Source: Rhodococcus sp. Leaf278 (GTDB lineage Bacteria; Actinomycetota; Actinomycetes; Mycobacteriales; Mycobacteriaceae). From it: 64,000 nt of DNA. The translations under genes were made by a program, and so were the position numbers. Shown one piece after another: positions 17,184 to 26,250 of the stretch. Position 1 is the first letter of the stretch; each line of letters begins with the position of its first letter. The DNA lies in assembly GCF_001426085.1 (NCBI RefSeq), contig NZ_LMRR01000007.1:43713-107712 (forward strand), given 5' to 3'. The notes beneath the pieces are model-generated. The model worked only from the letters and a program-made list of their open reading frames with translations. It was not told the origin of the DNA and did not search any database.

Positions 17184-17662
17184 ACCAGTAACGCCCCGCC
17201 GAGCCACACTGCGGAGGCGAGCAACGCGCCGAACAGCTCCACCAGAATCGACAATCCCGCAGCCTTGGTGGCATGCACGGTCGAGCGCCAGGCCTCGGAA
17301 TGGTTACGGTGCCTGGGCACTTCGGCCACGTAGACGCCCGCGATGAAGCCGATGAAGAGCCCGACGACGGGGATGACGAAGAATCCGACGATGCCGAGCA
17401 GGCCGCCGACCATCAGCGATCGCATCGGCACGCCTGCCTCCCGCATCCGACGACCCGGCCAGGTGTATTTCACGACCCCGCTCAGAACCAGCAGCACCGT
17501 CGCTATCGCGAACACCGTCCACGCGGCCGCTCCGCCGGTGATCCACGCCCACACCGCGACCGCCGCGAAGATCAAGATGGTGCCGGGCAGAATCGGGACG
17601 ACGATACCGACGAGGCCGACCAGAATCGCCAGGCCGACCAGAACTTCTCCGAGCGCGCTCAT
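17180..17662 (-). CDS. DUF456 membrane protein
   Basis: A 160-residue integral membrane protein of the DUF456 type. It has a first hydrophobic hairpin (LVGLAILVGLVGIVVPILPGTILIFAAVAVWAW, split by the conserved PxLPG turn) and a second pair ending VGLFIGFIAGVYVAE. It closes with a short amphipathic region. The function is not known. The glycine-rich hairpins are typical of the family. It lies in a minus-strand pair with purT, 24 bases after that gene's stop. Confidence 0.85.
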   Translation of the reverse strand: MSALGEVLVGLAILVGLVGIVVPILPGTILIFAAVAVWAWITGGAAAWTVFAIATVLLVLSGVVKYTWPGRRMREAGVPMRSLMVGGLLGIVGFFVIPVVGLFIGFIAGVYVAEVPRHRNHSEAWRSTVHATKAAGLSILVELFGALLASAVWLGGALLV

Positions 17663-17686
17663 GAGCTCAGTGTGCCCTGTGCCGGA

Positions 17687-18883
17687 TCAGACGACAGGAC
17701 GAACCTTGCCTGCTGCCTCGCGGGCCCGGCTCCGCGCAGTCTCGATGTCCGACGCCGTCGACACCGCAACACCCATCCGGCGCCGGACGAAGCTCGTCGG
17801 CTTGCCGAACAGCCGCAGGTCGGTCTCGGGAACCGCCAATGCATCGGCGACGCCTTCGAAGGAAATGCCGTCCGCATCGACACCGCCGTAGATCACCGCC
17901 GACGCACCCGGCGAGAGCAGCGTCGTGTCGATCGGCAAACCGAGTACGGCGCGGGCATGCAGCTCGAACTCCGAAAACCGTTGTGTGCGTAGCGTTACCA
18001 GGCCGGTGTCGTGCGGCCTGGGGCTGACCTCGGAGAAGTACACGGTGTCGCCCTGCACGAACAGCTCGACCCCGAACAACCCGCGCCCACCCAGTGCCGT
18101 CGTGATCCGCTCGGCGACGTCGCGCGCCCCGGCGAGGGCCGCGTCGGACATCGGTTGCGGCTGCCAGGACTCGATGTAGTCGCCTGATTCCTGCAGGTGG
18201 CCGATAGGCTCGCAGAAGAAGGTCCCGTCGACGGCGCGTACAGTGAGAAGTGTTATCTCGTAATCGAAGTCGACGAATCCCTCGACGATCACGCGGCCGA
18301 GGTCGACGCGGCCACCCTTCAGTGCGTACTCCCAGGCGGCCTCGACATCGGCGTCGCTGCGAACGACGGACTGCCCCTTGCCGGACGACGACATGACCGG
18401 CTTGATGACGGCCGGAAAACCTATGGTGGACAACGCCTGTCGAACGTCGTCCAACGAATCGGCAAAAGCGTAGGGCGAGGTCGGCAGCCCGAGTTCCTCG
18501 GCGGCCAATCGCCTGATGCCCTCGCGGTTCATCGTCAACTGCGTCGCGCGAGCCGTGGGGATCACCACGCTCCGGCCGCGGGCTTCGACCTCGGCGAGGG
18601 CGTCGGTGGCAATGGCCTCGATCTCCGGGACCACGAAGTCGGGCTGCTGCGAATCGATCAGCGCCAGAAGCTCTTCCGGGTCGCTCATGTCGATGGTGAA
18701 CGCATGATGGGCGACCTGATGGCCGGGAGCGTTGTCGTAGCGATCGACGGCGATCACCTCGACGCCGAGACGCTGGAAGGCGATGATCACCTCTTTGCCC
18801 AGCTCACCTGAGCCGAGCAGCATCACCCGGGTGGCCCCGGGAGTGAGCGGAGTACCGATGCGGACGGGATCTGGGGCAGTCAC
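17687..18883 (-). CDS. purT: Formate-dependent phosphoribosylglycinamide formyltransferase
   Basis: A 398-residue ATP-grasp enzyme matching Pur[38 protein letters not shown], split as the N-terminal Rossmann-like region, then [14 protein letters not shown] and [14 protein letters not shown]. It makes formylglycinamide ribonucleotide from GAR, formate and ATP, an alternative to folate-dependent PurN. I chose the GTG at 18883: a -10-like GATAAT lies seven bases before it (GGATAATAGGGCTGTG), which suggests a leaderless message. A second in-frame GTG at 18898 would put the -10 inside the gene. Confidence 0.92.
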   Translation of the reverse strand: MTAPDPVRIGTPLTPGATRVMLLGSGELGKEVIIAFQRLGVEVIAVDRYDNAPGHQVAHHAFTIDMSDPEELLALIDSQQPDFVVPEIEAIATDALAEVEARGRSVVIPTARATQLTMNREGIRRLAAEELGLPTSPYAFADSLDDVRQALSTIGFPAVIKPVMSSSGKGQSVVRSDADVEAAWEYALKGGRVDLGRVIVEGFVDFDYEITLLTVRAVDGTFFCEPIGHLQESGDYIESWQPQPMSDAALAGARDVAERITTALGGRGLFGVELFVQGDTVYFSEVSPRPHDTGLVTLRTQRFSEFELHARAVLGLPIDTTLLSPGASAVIYGGVDADGISFEGVADALAVPETDLRLFGKPTSFVRRRMGVAVSTASDIETARSRAREAAGKVRPVV

Positions 18884-18979
18884 AGCCCTATTATCCACAC
18901 CCCAATCGGTTGGACGACCTAGTACAAGTTAGTCTCCATTCACATTCGCAGCTGACGAGTCGGAACGAGGCAATTAACC

Positions 18980-20056
18980 GTGTCGAACACTGGTGGACCG
19001 CTCACAGGGCTCCGCGTCGTCGAACTCGCAGGTATCGGCCCCGGCCCACACGCCGCGCTACTGCTGGCCGACCTCGGCGCAGACGTCGTTCGCGTGCAAC
19101 GCGCTGGCCAGGTCTCTCCGCACGACCACCAGCTGCGCAGCCGCACCATCGTCGAGGCGAACCTCAAGGACCCCGCCGACATCGAGAAGGTTCTCGGCCT
19201 CGTCGAGCGTGCCGACGTGCTGATCGAGGGGTTCCGGCCCGGCGTCACCGAGCGACTCGGACTCGGCCCCGACGACGCCCTCGCTCGCAACCCGCGCCTG
19301 GTCTACGGTCGCATGACCGGCTGGGGCCAGGAAGGCCCCTGGTCGCACACCGCCGGCCACGACATCAACTACATCTCCGTCACCGGAGTGCTCAACGCGA
19401 TCGGCCGTGCGGGTGAGCGTCCGGTGCCGCCGCTGAACATGGTCGGCGACTTCGGCGGTGGATCGATGTTCCTCGTCTTCGGCATCATGGCCGCGCTGTA
19501 CGAGCGACAGAATTCCGGTCAGGGCCAGGTGGTCGACGCAGCCATGGTCGACGGCACCGCTGCTCTGTCACACATGATCTGGGGCTGGCGTGGCGTCGGA
19601 GCCTGGAGCGACGACCGCGGCACCAACCTTCTCGATACGGGCGCACCGTTCTACGACACCTACGAGACCTCCGACGGCCGGTACATGGCAGTCGGCTCCC
19701 TCGAGCCACAGTTCTACACTCAGCTGCTCACCGGACTCGGCCTCGCCGAAGCCGACCTGCCGTCGCAGATGGACAAGTCGCGCTGGCCGGAGTTGCGCGA
19801 GAAGTTCACGCAGACATTCCTGACCAAGACCCGCGACGAATGGGCCGCGATCTTCGACGGCACCGACGCCTGCGTGTCGCCGGTCCTCACATTCGCCGAG
19901 GCACCGAGCCACCCACACCTGAAGGATCGCGACTCGCTCATCGACATCGACGGCGTCACGCAACACCGTCCGGCACCGCGGTTCTCCCGCACCGAGAACG
20001 GTGTCCCGACGCCGCCGCCGTCCACTGCCACCGACATCGGGTCGGTCTGGGTTTGA
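18980..20056 (+). CDS. mcr: CaiB/BaiF CoA-transferase family, alpha-methylacyl-CoA racemase
   Basis: A 358-residue family III CoA-transferase fold protein. It fits the alpha-methylacyl-CoA racemase (MCR/AMACR) branch: length, N-terminus [21 protein letters not shown], and catalytic residues His127 (AGHDINYIS), Asp157 (VGDFGGGS) and Glu242 (GSLEPQF). These align with His126, Asp156 and Glu241 of the M. tuberculosis enzyme. It interconverts (R)- and (S)-2-methylacyl-CoA, needed to degrade branched fatty acids and sterol side chains. A weak AACGAGGCAA site precedes the start at 18980. It is divergent from purT. Confidence 0.92.
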   Translation: MSNTGGPLTGLRVVELAGIGPGPHAALLLADLGADVVRVQRAGQVSPHDHQLRSRTIVEANLKDPADIEKVLGLVERADVLIEGFRPGVTERLGLGPDDALARNPRLVYGRMTGWGQEGPWSHTAGHDINYISVTGVLNAIGRAGERPVPPLNMVGDFGGGSMFLVFGIMAALYERQNSGQGQVVDAAMVDGTAALSHMIWGWRGVGAWSDDRGTNLLDTGAPFYDTYETSDGRYMAVGSLEPQFYTQLLTGLGLAEADLPSQMDKSRWPELREKFTQTFLTKTRDEWAAIFDGTDACVSPVLTFAEAPSHPHLKDRDSLIDIDGVTQHRPAPRFSRTENGVPTPPPSTATDIGSVWV

Positions 20057-20065
20057 TGGTCCCGC

Positions 20066-20121
20066 CGAACTCGAAGTTGTGGACAGTTTTCAGCTGATTT
20101 CCGTCCATAACTTCGAGTTCG
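20066..20121. terminator. Long inverted repeat between convergent genes
   Basis: cgaactcgaagttgtggac (20066-20084) pairs with gtccataacttcgagttcg (20103-20121), 19 bp with a single G-U. The 18-base loop contains ttttcagctgattt. It separates the racemase and MocR genes and probably acts as a terminator in both directions. Confidence 0.65.
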
Positions 20122-20139
20122 CCGTCAGAACAGGGCAGC

Positions 20140-21621
20140 TCAGAACACCAGGGCCGGCTGCTCCGCTTCGGCACTCGGGGCCAAGGCTCGATACGCTGCG
20201 GCCGTCGCCGCAACCGCGGCCCGAAGTTCTTGTGGCTCACGGGTATACGGCAGCCTGAGATAGCGCTCGAACGCACCCTCGACGCCGAATCGTGGTCCCG
20301 CCGCCAGCACCGCGCCGAATGCGGGGGCCGTCGCGGCCAACGCACTCGATACCGGCGCGGGAAGCTGCAACCACAACGACATCCCACCCTCGGAACGGCG
20401 ATAACGCCAGTCCGGAACATGTTCGGCCAGAGCATCTTCGAGAATGTCTCGACGCTCACGCAGCTGGGACCGTCGCAGCTCGAGCGCCGGTTCCGCATCC
20501 TGCAGCAGGAACGACGACGCCAGCTGATCCATGATCGAAGTTCCGAGGTCGTGTGCTGCCCGCGATCCTGCGAGCTGCGAGACGAGCGAGGGATGCGCCC
20601 TGATCCATCCGATGCGCAGGCCACCCCAGAACGACTTGGACGCCGAACCGATCGTGACGATATCCGAACCGGAGACCCGCCCGAACGACGCGACCGGGGG
20701 TGGCGGCGGCGCGTCGAGCCACAGGTCCACCATGGTCTCGTCGACGATCAGCGTCATCCGCGTGTCGCGGGTGATGCGCGCGAGTTCGGCCCTCCCCTCG
20801 GCACCCAGCACCTGACCGGTCGGGTTGTGGAAGTCCGGAATCAGGTATGCCACCTTGGCTGCCGTTTGTCTTGCAGCGCTGCGAATTCCTTCGAGATCCC
20901 AATCGCCGTCCGCGGGGCGCACCGGCACCGGCACGGGGCGAGCCCCCACCCGCCTGATGGCTTCCAAGGCATTCGGGTACGTCGGGTGATCGATCAGCAC
21001 GCGGTCGCCGGGCGAGGTCAGGGTGCCCAGCAGAAGCCGAACCGCTTGCTGCGCACCGGACGTGACCATGATCTGATCCGCAGTGGTCGGTAGGCCACGT
21101 TCGACGTAGCGCTGTGCGATTGCCTCGCGCAACACCGCCAGACCGATGGGCTCCATACCGTGCGTCGGAAGATACGCCGGAAGTGCTTGCAGCGCAGACT
21201 CGTAGGCGGCCGTCATGGTTCCGTCCGCGGCCGACATCGCCGCATGGGACATGTCCACCACCGGACCCGACGGCGACGTCGACTGAATCAGCAGCCCGTT
21301 CGGGGTGGGAGCAGCGGGCAGCGCGACCGTGCTGCGTGAGCCCTGCTTGCTGATCAGATAGCCCTCGTCGCGCAGCACCGAGTAGGAGGACGTGATCGTA
21401 GTGCGGCTCAGATCGAGCGCCGCCGATAGATCACGCTCGCTGGGCAGACCGACACCGAGCGGAATACGGCCGTCGTGAATGAGCAGACGAACGCCGTCCG
21501 CCAACGCGCGATACGTCGGACGCGAGGCCTTGCGCTTACCGGATCCATCCGCGGACGCGTCGCCGCGCCAGCTGCCGAGATCGCGGGCCAGTGACGTTGC
21601 ATTGAGGACTCTGGAGGCCAT
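20140..21621 (-). CDS. MocR-type GntR/aminotransferase transcriptional regulator
   Basis: A 493-residue fusion of an N-terminal GntR winged helix (YRALADGVRLLIHDGRIPLGVGLPSERDLSAALDLSRTTITSSYSVL, shown here only to mark about residues 36-90) and a C-terminal fold-type-I aminotransferase domain. The PLP lysine is in IGSASKSFWGGLRIGW. MocR proteins sense PLP or an amino compound and usually control a divergent gene. Here the divergent gene is an alkyltransferase, which is not a typical MocR target. The ATG at 21621 follows a GGATACT -10-like box by seven bases, so the mRNA may be leaderless. Confidence 0.9.
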   Translation of the reverse strand: MASRVLNATSLARDLGSWRGDASADGSGKRKASRPTYRALADGVRLLIHDGRIPLGVGLPSERDLSAALDLSRTTITSSYSVLRDEGYLISKQGSRSTVALPAAPTPNGLLIQSTSPSGPVVDMSHAAMSAADGTMTAAYESALQALPAYLPTHGMEPIGLAVLREAIAQRYVERGLPTTADQIMVTSGAQQAVRLLLGTLTSPGDRVLIDHPTYPNALEAIRRVGARPVPVPVRPADGDWDLEGIRSAARQTAAKVAYLIPDFHNPTGQVLGAEGRAELARITRDTRMTLIVDETMVDLWLDAPPPPPVASFGRVSGSDIVTIGSASKSFWGGLRIGWIRAHPSLVSQLAGSRAAHDLGTSIMDQLASSFLLQDAEPALELRRSQLRERRDILEDALAEHVPDWRYRRSEGGMSLWLQLPAPVSSALAATAPAFGAVLAAGPRFGVEGAFERYLRLPYTREPQELRAAVAATAAAYRALAPSAEAEQPALVF

Positions 21622-21626
21622 GGTGT

Positions 21627-21644
21627 CCAGTATCCGCGTACTGG
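21627..21644. promoter_or_regulatory. Inverted repeat CCAGTA-N6-TACTGG over the MocR promoter
   Basis: CCAGTA (21627-21632) and TACTGG (21639-21644) form a perfect 6-bp inverted repeat covering the -10-like GGATACT of the MocR gene. It lies between divergent genes, so an autoregulatory operator is plausible. Confidence 0.4.
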
Positions 21645-21712
21645 CCTCCAACATTCAAGTCCATTCCGGGTTCAACTGGACTGCTCATCTGGCGCAGGTG
21701 GATACTGGGCCC

Positions 21713-22237
21713 ATGCCGAGCTACACGCTCTTCGACACCGCCATCGGCCGCTGCGGTATCGCCTGGACCGAAGACGGAGTGGTCGCCGTTGCGCTGCCCG
21801 AACCGTCGGACGAGGCGATGATCGACTACTTGTCCGTCTTCTCTGCGACAGAACGGCCGGTCGATGCACTCGCGGCCGATGCGATCGATCGAATTGTCGG
21901 ACTACTGAACGGACAAGCCGTCGACATGACGTCGATTCCGTTGATTCTCGACGTCTCCGAGTTCGACGCCTCGGTGTACACCGTGTGCAGCGAGATTGTC
22001 CGAGGCTCGACGCTCACCTACGGCGACATCGCCCGCCGACTCGGCCAGCCCGGGGCAGCGCAAGCGGTGGGTGGAGCACTCGGTCGAAATCCGGTGCCGA
22101 TCATCGTTCCGTGCCATCGAGTACTCGGCGCGGGCACCGAAGTCGGCGGTTTCTCGGCACCGGGCGGAGCGAATACAAAACAAATAATTTTGGGTATCGA
22201 AGGAGTTCCCGGATTCGATGAGCCCACATTGTTCTAA
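21713..22237 (+). CDS. ogt: Methylated-DNA--protein-cysteine methyltransferase
   Basis: A 174-residue Ogt/AGT protein with the alkyl-acceptor Cys134 in the motif IVPCHRVLG. It also has the DNA-reading helix-turn-helix region TYGDIARRLGQPGAAQAVGGALGRNP, of which the arginine finger is in RNP. It removes O6-alkyl groups from guanine by suicide transfer. The ATG at 21713 is preceded by a GGATACT box with six bases between, again suggesting a leaderless transcript. The longer open frame upstream runs antisense to the MocR gene. Confidence 0.93.
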   Translation: MPSYTLFDTAIGRCGIAWTEDGVVAVALPEPSDEAMIDYLSVFSATERPVDALAADAIDRIVGLLNGQAVDMTSIPLILDVSEFDASVYTVCSEIVRGSTLTYGDIARRLGQPGAAQAVGGALGRNPVPIIVPCHRVLGAGTEVGGFSAPGGANTKQIILGIEGVPGFDEPTLF

Positions 22238-22306
22238 ATTGCCGCTATTTCAATTCGAAACCTCGCGACCGGATAAGTGGATCGAAACGGGGAACAGGAA
22301 TTGTTT

Positions 22307-22747
22307 TCAGGCTGATATTTCAAGCGAAGAGATAGAGCCGTCGACTGCCGAAACCATTACAGCGTCCGGTCCAGGGCTGACGTCCGATTCATCCGATCGG
22401 CCGCCGATGGTGAACGCACCCACTTCCGGCAACCAACCGATGGCTCCACGCTGAAAGAGGTTGTACCTGCCGGAACCGGTGGGTGTCGGACGCTCGTTGC
22501 TGATCGGATAGCCAAGTGCGCCATAGGGTCCCCCGTGCCCCAGGTACCAGTCCAGGATGGGCCCGTGCACCTCGTGCGCGCCGCCTTCGGGTAGCGCGAA
22601 CACGGTCGCATGCGTGAATTCGAGCATCCCCCCACCCTCGGGACCGAGCATGAATTCACCGGCCTGCGCGCCGATCCACGGGTGCTCGTAAGCGAAGCGA
22701 TCGAATTGGTAGCTGAAAACTTCCAATCCATTGAATTTCTCAGTCAT
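22307..22747 (-). CDS. LGFP-repeat protein
   Basis: A 146-residue protein with LGFP-type repeats: GPILDWYLGHGGPYGALGYPISNE and FQRGAIGWLPEVGAFTIGG carry the G-x-I-x2-K/D-Y... G-x-L-G-x-P pattern. LGFP repeats occur in corynebacterial and mycobacterial cell-wall-associated proteins. No signal peptide is seen, so export, if any, is by another route. It lies 89 bases after the signal peptidase fusion gene on the same strand. The flanking DNA (22238-22306, 22748-22836) is more AT-rich than the neighbourhood and carries no other gene. Confidence 0.75.
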   Translation of the reverse strand: MTEKFNGLEVFSYQFDRFAYEHPWIGAQAGEFMLGPEGGGMLEFTHATVFALPEGGAHEVHGPILDWYLGHGGPYGALGYPISNERPTPTGSGRYNLFQRGAIGWLPEVGAFTIGGRSDESDVSPGPDAVMVSAVDGSISSLEISA

Positions 22748-22836
22748 CGCCCGACCTTCCGTCGCTTTATCTGACGGTAATTATCCACGCCGTCGAGCAG
22801 ATGCGCAGTTCGATTCGGAGATATATGTATGAATCG

Positions 22837-24507
22837 CTAGTTCAACAGCGCAAGAATGTCTGCTGGAATCTGATCGGTAGCTGTCGGATCGACCAGCGTC
22901 CGCGACCACGAACCGCCAGTGCCGTCGAGACGAACGAGCTGATCGGGGCCGAGTAGCCACAGCTGCTCCCCCGACCAGTTGACGCCGTAGCCGTAGGCGT
23001 CACTGGAAGTAGCGGGGGCGCTGTACTGAACGGTGCCGGCGGTGTCGACGATCTGCAGCGTGGGAGCGCCGTCGATGTCGACAACCTGGGCAGTCGCGGT
23101 GCCTGACGGGGACGTCTGCGGGGCGAACAGAACCGCAGGAGCCGGCGGGGTGGTCGTGGTCTCTTCCGGTACCGACGCCGGGGCGGCGGCAGGTGTGTCG
23201 GTGGTGGTCGAGGGGATAGTCGTGGTCGGCGGAACCTCGACCGCCGGAACCGGGAACTCCTCGGTGAGCGAGGGGTCCGTCGTGGTCGGGGCGGGTGCGG
23301 TGGTCGACTCCGGGACGAGCGGAGACGTTACCGCGGGGGCGGGCGTCGTAGCGGACGGAGTGGTCGCCTCGGGAACGATGGCCTGCGGGGCGCTGCGGGC
23401 GGCGGCAGCGGTGCCTCCGCACCGCGCACTGGCAGCCAATCCGAGGAGCAGACCGTTGCTCATGGTTATGGTCACGGTGGGACTCGGCAGTGAAAATCTC
23501 GTGCCCGATTTGGTTCGGATGGATGCGGTGTAAACGCCGTCGAGCACCGGTGCCAGCGGAAGCGGCAGCAGTTCCAGCAGCGCTCCGTTTTCCACTGCTT
23601 GAGTTATGACTACCCCGGTAGCAGCGGTCCCGGCCACCGCGAACTCACGGTCGTTCTCGCCGGCCTTCTTCAATGTCAACTGGTAGGTGTACTGCGCCCC
23701 CCGTGATGGGAAAGTGAGATTCACGAAGCGAATAGCACCGAGAAGCCCCCGCTGGTCATTTGCACACGCCAGAGACAGCGGTGCTGGAATCGGCAACGCA
23801 GTGGTGAAGGTGCCGCTGAGGGCCGTTGCCGTATCTTGTCCAGCCGCAAGGGTTGTAGGTGTGTTCGATGCGGAGATCCCCACTGCGCTCACAGCCGCAA
23901 TGGCAAGCACCACGGTCAGCGGAGACTTACTGTGGCGCCCCAATGTCCGCTTCTCGGATCGCGGAGTGTCCGGCTCGGTATCTCGGCGACTTGCAGGTCT
24001 GAACGCCAACATCAACAGAACCCCGACGAGGATCCCCCCGATGAAGACCGCGACCGGACCGCTGAGCCAGGTCACCGCGTAGCCCAGTTTCGGAACGCTG
24101 TAGATCACGCGTCCGGCTTCGCTGACTATGTACGTTTCCACGTCGGCGTCAGAGTTCGCATCGCCCTGAAGAATCAGCTGCGCGCTGTCGGTCCCCACTG
24201 CTCCGATCTCGACCACTCGGTGGGTGATGCCGTTGCCCGCCGCATTGGTGACGTTGACGATGTCGCCGACTTGGATTTCGGTTGCGGGAGTCTTCTTGCT
24301 CAAGGCGAGAGCACCGGTATCGATGGCCGGTGCCATGGACCCGGAACGGAAGATCAAGGGGGTTATTCCGAAGAACACAGCGGCGAGCGCTAACAAGACG
24401 CAGATTAGCCCGGCGAATGCTCCTACGCTCAAGGCGATTTCGCGAAAGAGCCGAGCTCGAGATCGCGGGGTGGCAGTCGGCGCATGGCCTTCGGGAATCT
24501 CCGACAT
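22837..24507 (-). CDS. SipW/ER-type signal peptidase I fused to a secreted substrate-like region
   Basis: The 556-residue product has two parts. Residues 1-175 are a type I signal peptidase of the SipW/ER class: a membrane segment (about 22-52), catalytic Ser57 in RSGSMAP, His96 in GITHRVVE in place of the bacterial lysine, a GDANSDAD acidic box and a second membrane segment (about 145-168). Residues about 195-240 are a further hydrophobic segment followed by a substrate-like start (SGTFTTALPI). Then come a beta-rich domain, a Pro/Thr-rich stalk (about 395-480) and a C-terminal region of about 100 residues. It is the last of six packed genes, three bases after the previous stop. Self-cleavage is an inference. 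Confidence 0.8.
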   Translation of the reverse strand: MSEIPEGHAPTATPRSRARLFREIALSVGAFAGLICVLLALAAVFFGITPLIFRSGSMAPAIDTGALALSKKTPATEIQVGDIVNVTNAAGNGITHRVVEIGAVGTDSAQLILQGDANSDADVETYIVSEAGRVIYSVPKLGYAVTWLSGPVAVFIGGILVGVLLMLAFRPASRRDTEPDTPRSEKRTLGRHSKSPLTVVLAIAAVSAVGISASNTPTTLAAGQDTATALSGTFTTALPIPAPLSLACANDQRGLLGAIRFVNLTFPSRGAQYTYQLTLKKAGENDREFAVAGTAATGVVITQAVENGALLELLPLPLAPVLDGVYTASIRTKSGTRFSLPSPTVTITMSNGLLLGLAASARCGGTAAAARSAPQAIVPEATTPSATTPAPAVTSPLVPESTTAPAPTTTDPSLTEEFPVPAVEVPPTTTIPSTTTDTPAAAPASVPEETTTTPPAPAVLFAPQTSPSGTATAQVVDIDGAPTLQIVDTAGTVQYSAPATSSDAYGYGVNWSGEQLWLLGPDQLVRLDGTGGSWSRTLVDPTATDQIPADILALLN

Positions 24508-24509
24508 GC

Positions 24510-25145
24510 CTAGCTCGACGTCGCAGTGAGGGTGTAAGTGATGGTACCGGTTGCAGGAGTGGACGGCGCAGCACCGACCATCTTCACAACGAAGCAAAGA
24601 GTCTCGGTCACAGGAGGAGGAAGCGGAAGCGTGGTGCCTTGGCCCGCGATTGATCGATTCTGATGTGAAAACGTTTGCGGCGTGGATAGTCCGGTCACTG
24701 TAGATAGCAGCGTGCCGCTACATCCGGTGTTCGTACCGTCAGCAGAACCCAGGTAGACCGAGGAGTTGAGAAGGGCTCCCAATCCCGTGGTGCTACTGAC
24801 TGCGGCCGCGATCGAGTAGGTGAATCCAACACTTCCCGAGTTCGAAACGATCAAGTTCGCTGAACGCGTGTCATTCGGAAAAAGATCCACTTTCGTCATC
24901 GAAGTAGTGAAGGCCGACGGGTCGTTGTCCACCGCTGGGTTGCCCAACTTGATGTCGATCCGCCCCGTTGTGAACACGCCCGACGTCGCTGTTGCCGTAT
25001 CCGACCAAGCGGCAAGGGTTCCCACGGCACCGAGGCCGAGGACGATACCGATCGACATGATGGCCCGAGCCCGCGCGCTGATCAGGGCTATGCCGATCCG
25101 GCGGAGGCCGCTCGAAGCATCGGAACCGCTACCGTGACGCGCCAT
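24510..25145 (-). CDS. SipW-dependent-type secreted protein
   Basis: A 211-residue protein with a basic N-terminus, a hydrophobic segment IMSIGIVLGLGAVGTLAAWSDTATATSG and a Ser/Thr-rich beta domain. The G-T-L-A-x-W-S-D ending with a following FTTGRIDIKLG is the alternate signal typical of proteins cut by SipW peptidases, including TasA and camelysin-like proteins. Two cysteines (TGCSG and LCFV) may form a disulfide. The start at 25145 overlaps the previous stop by one base (TGATG). It probably forms part of an extracellular fibre or surface layer with its neighbours. Confidence 0.75.
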   Translation of the reverse strand: MARHGSGSDASSGLRRIGIALISARARAIMSIGIVLGLGAVGTLAAWSDTATATSGVFTTGRIDIKLGNPAVDNDPSAFTTSMTKVDLFPNDTRSANLIVSNSGSVGFTYSIAAAVSSTTGLGALLNSSVYLGSADGTNTGCSGTLLSTVTGLSTPQTFSHQNRSIAGQGTTLPLPPPVTETLCFVVKMVGAAPSTPATGTITYTLTATSS

Positions 25146-25654
25146 CAGGACTGCGCCCCTTCCATATCCGTCCGTGCACCCGACAGCTCCGGGCACACGT
25201 CGCTCATGCTGTTGTCCCACTGCAGAACCAGATCAATTCGTGCGGTGGAGGTTCGAGTGTCGTTGCCTGCTGCTTCGGACATCGCTACGACCACGTCGAT
25301 ACGTTTCTTCTCCCCGGCAGCGATGATGGTCAGTGCGCACGACTCGGTCACGGCGTCACCGATCGAGACATCGAGGGCGCGAACGAATGCCGGATTGTCA
25401 CTGTCGAGAGACACCCACAACCGCCCGCCGGTGTCAGTGTCGTTGAATACATGAAACTGCGAACTGCGAGAGTCCTGTGGAACCCACCGAATGTCCTTGT
25501 CGAACAACGGGCTTGTGAAATCGGTATCCCACCGCTCGCCGTCGGCGCTGTACTTGATCGTCTGTGCCGCTTGTGTTGGACCAGCACCCATCAGCAGAAC
25601 AACCGAACTGCCCGCGAAAGCTGCGGTGCAGGCGACGAACGTACTGTGCTTCAC
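25145..25654 (-). CDS. Secreted protein of the SipW cluster
   Basis: A 169-residue protein with a conventional-looking signal peptide (TFVACTAAFAGSSVVLLMGAGPTQA, cleavage after PTQA) rather than the W-D alternate signal of its neighbours. The body reads RWDTDFTSPLFDKDIRWVP and FHVFNDTDTGGRLWVSLD, suggesting a beta-sandwich. I do not recognise the family. The GTG at 25654 overlaps the signal peptidase stop by four bases (GTGA), and its stop shares a base with the next gene, so it is an integral part of the operon. Confidence 0.7.
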   Translation of the reverse strand: MKHSTFVACTAAFAGSSVVLLMGAGPTQAAQTIKYSADGERWDTDFTSPLFDKDIRWVPQDSRSSQFHVFNDTDTGGRLWVSLDSDNPAFVRALDVSIGDAVTESCALTIIAAGEKKRIDVVVAMSEAAGNDTRTSTARIDLVLQWDNSMSDVCPELSGARTDMEGAQS

Positions 25655-26250
25655 CGCGCCTGCTCCTTCCGGCTCCGGTGACGGTCCACACCAGCTCCGA
25701 CGAACATCACCAGCGCATAGCCGAACAGACCGACGACGATGACCGCGACCGTGATCTTGCGTTGCTCGCCGTTGAGCCAGTTGTTGACGTAGCCCATGTA
25801 CGGAACCGAGTACCAAACTTCCCCGCGAATCTGACCCACCTGCACCGGGTTCTCGTCGTCAGCACCGTTGTTGTCACCCCGCGTGATGAACGTGAGTTCA
25901 CCGCGGCCGCTCTGCCGAGTGGCGACGATGCGGTGCGTCACCACTTCGGGCTCACCCGAACGTATTTGGTAGGTGATCGGCGTTCCGACAGCGAGTTCGT
26001 TCGGCTCGACGGGCCGCACGACGATCAAGCTGCCGGGCGGATACGTCGGCTCCATCGACTGAGTCAGGACGGTGTAAGGAGTCGAGCCGGTGATTCGTGG
26101 GACAACGACGGTAGCCAGAAGAATCAGCACCATCACCGCAAGAAGGGTGTACGAGCCGACCCGACTGACCCACCACCACACGCCGGTGTGCTCGTCCTCG
26201 TCGTCGCGCACGGAAACGACCGGGATGACGTCGGTGTCGTCGGTGGTCAT
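25651..26250 (-). CDS. SipW/ER-type signal peptidase I
   Basis: A 199-residue membrane protease. It has an acidic N-terminus, a first membrane segment (about 30-50), catalytic Ser65 in LTQSMEPTYPPGSL, His106 in VVTHRIVA, the acidic box FITRGDNNGADDE and a second membrane segment at the C-terminus (about 170-190). Ser-His in place of Ser-Lys marks the archaeal/ER/SipW class. It most likely processes the alternate signals of the flanking secreted proteins. The start overlaps the preceding gene by four bases (ATGA). Confidence 0.9.
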   Translation of the reverse strand: MTTDDTDVIPVVSVRDDEDEHTGVWWWVSRVGSYTLLAVMVLILLATVVVPRITGSTPYTVLTQSMEPTYPPGSLIVVRPVEPNELAVGTPITYQIRSGEPEVVTHRIVATRQSGRGELTFITRGDNNGADDENPVQVGQIRGEVWYSVPYMGYVNNWLNGEQRKITVAVIVVGLFGYALVMFVGAGVDRHRSRKEQAR

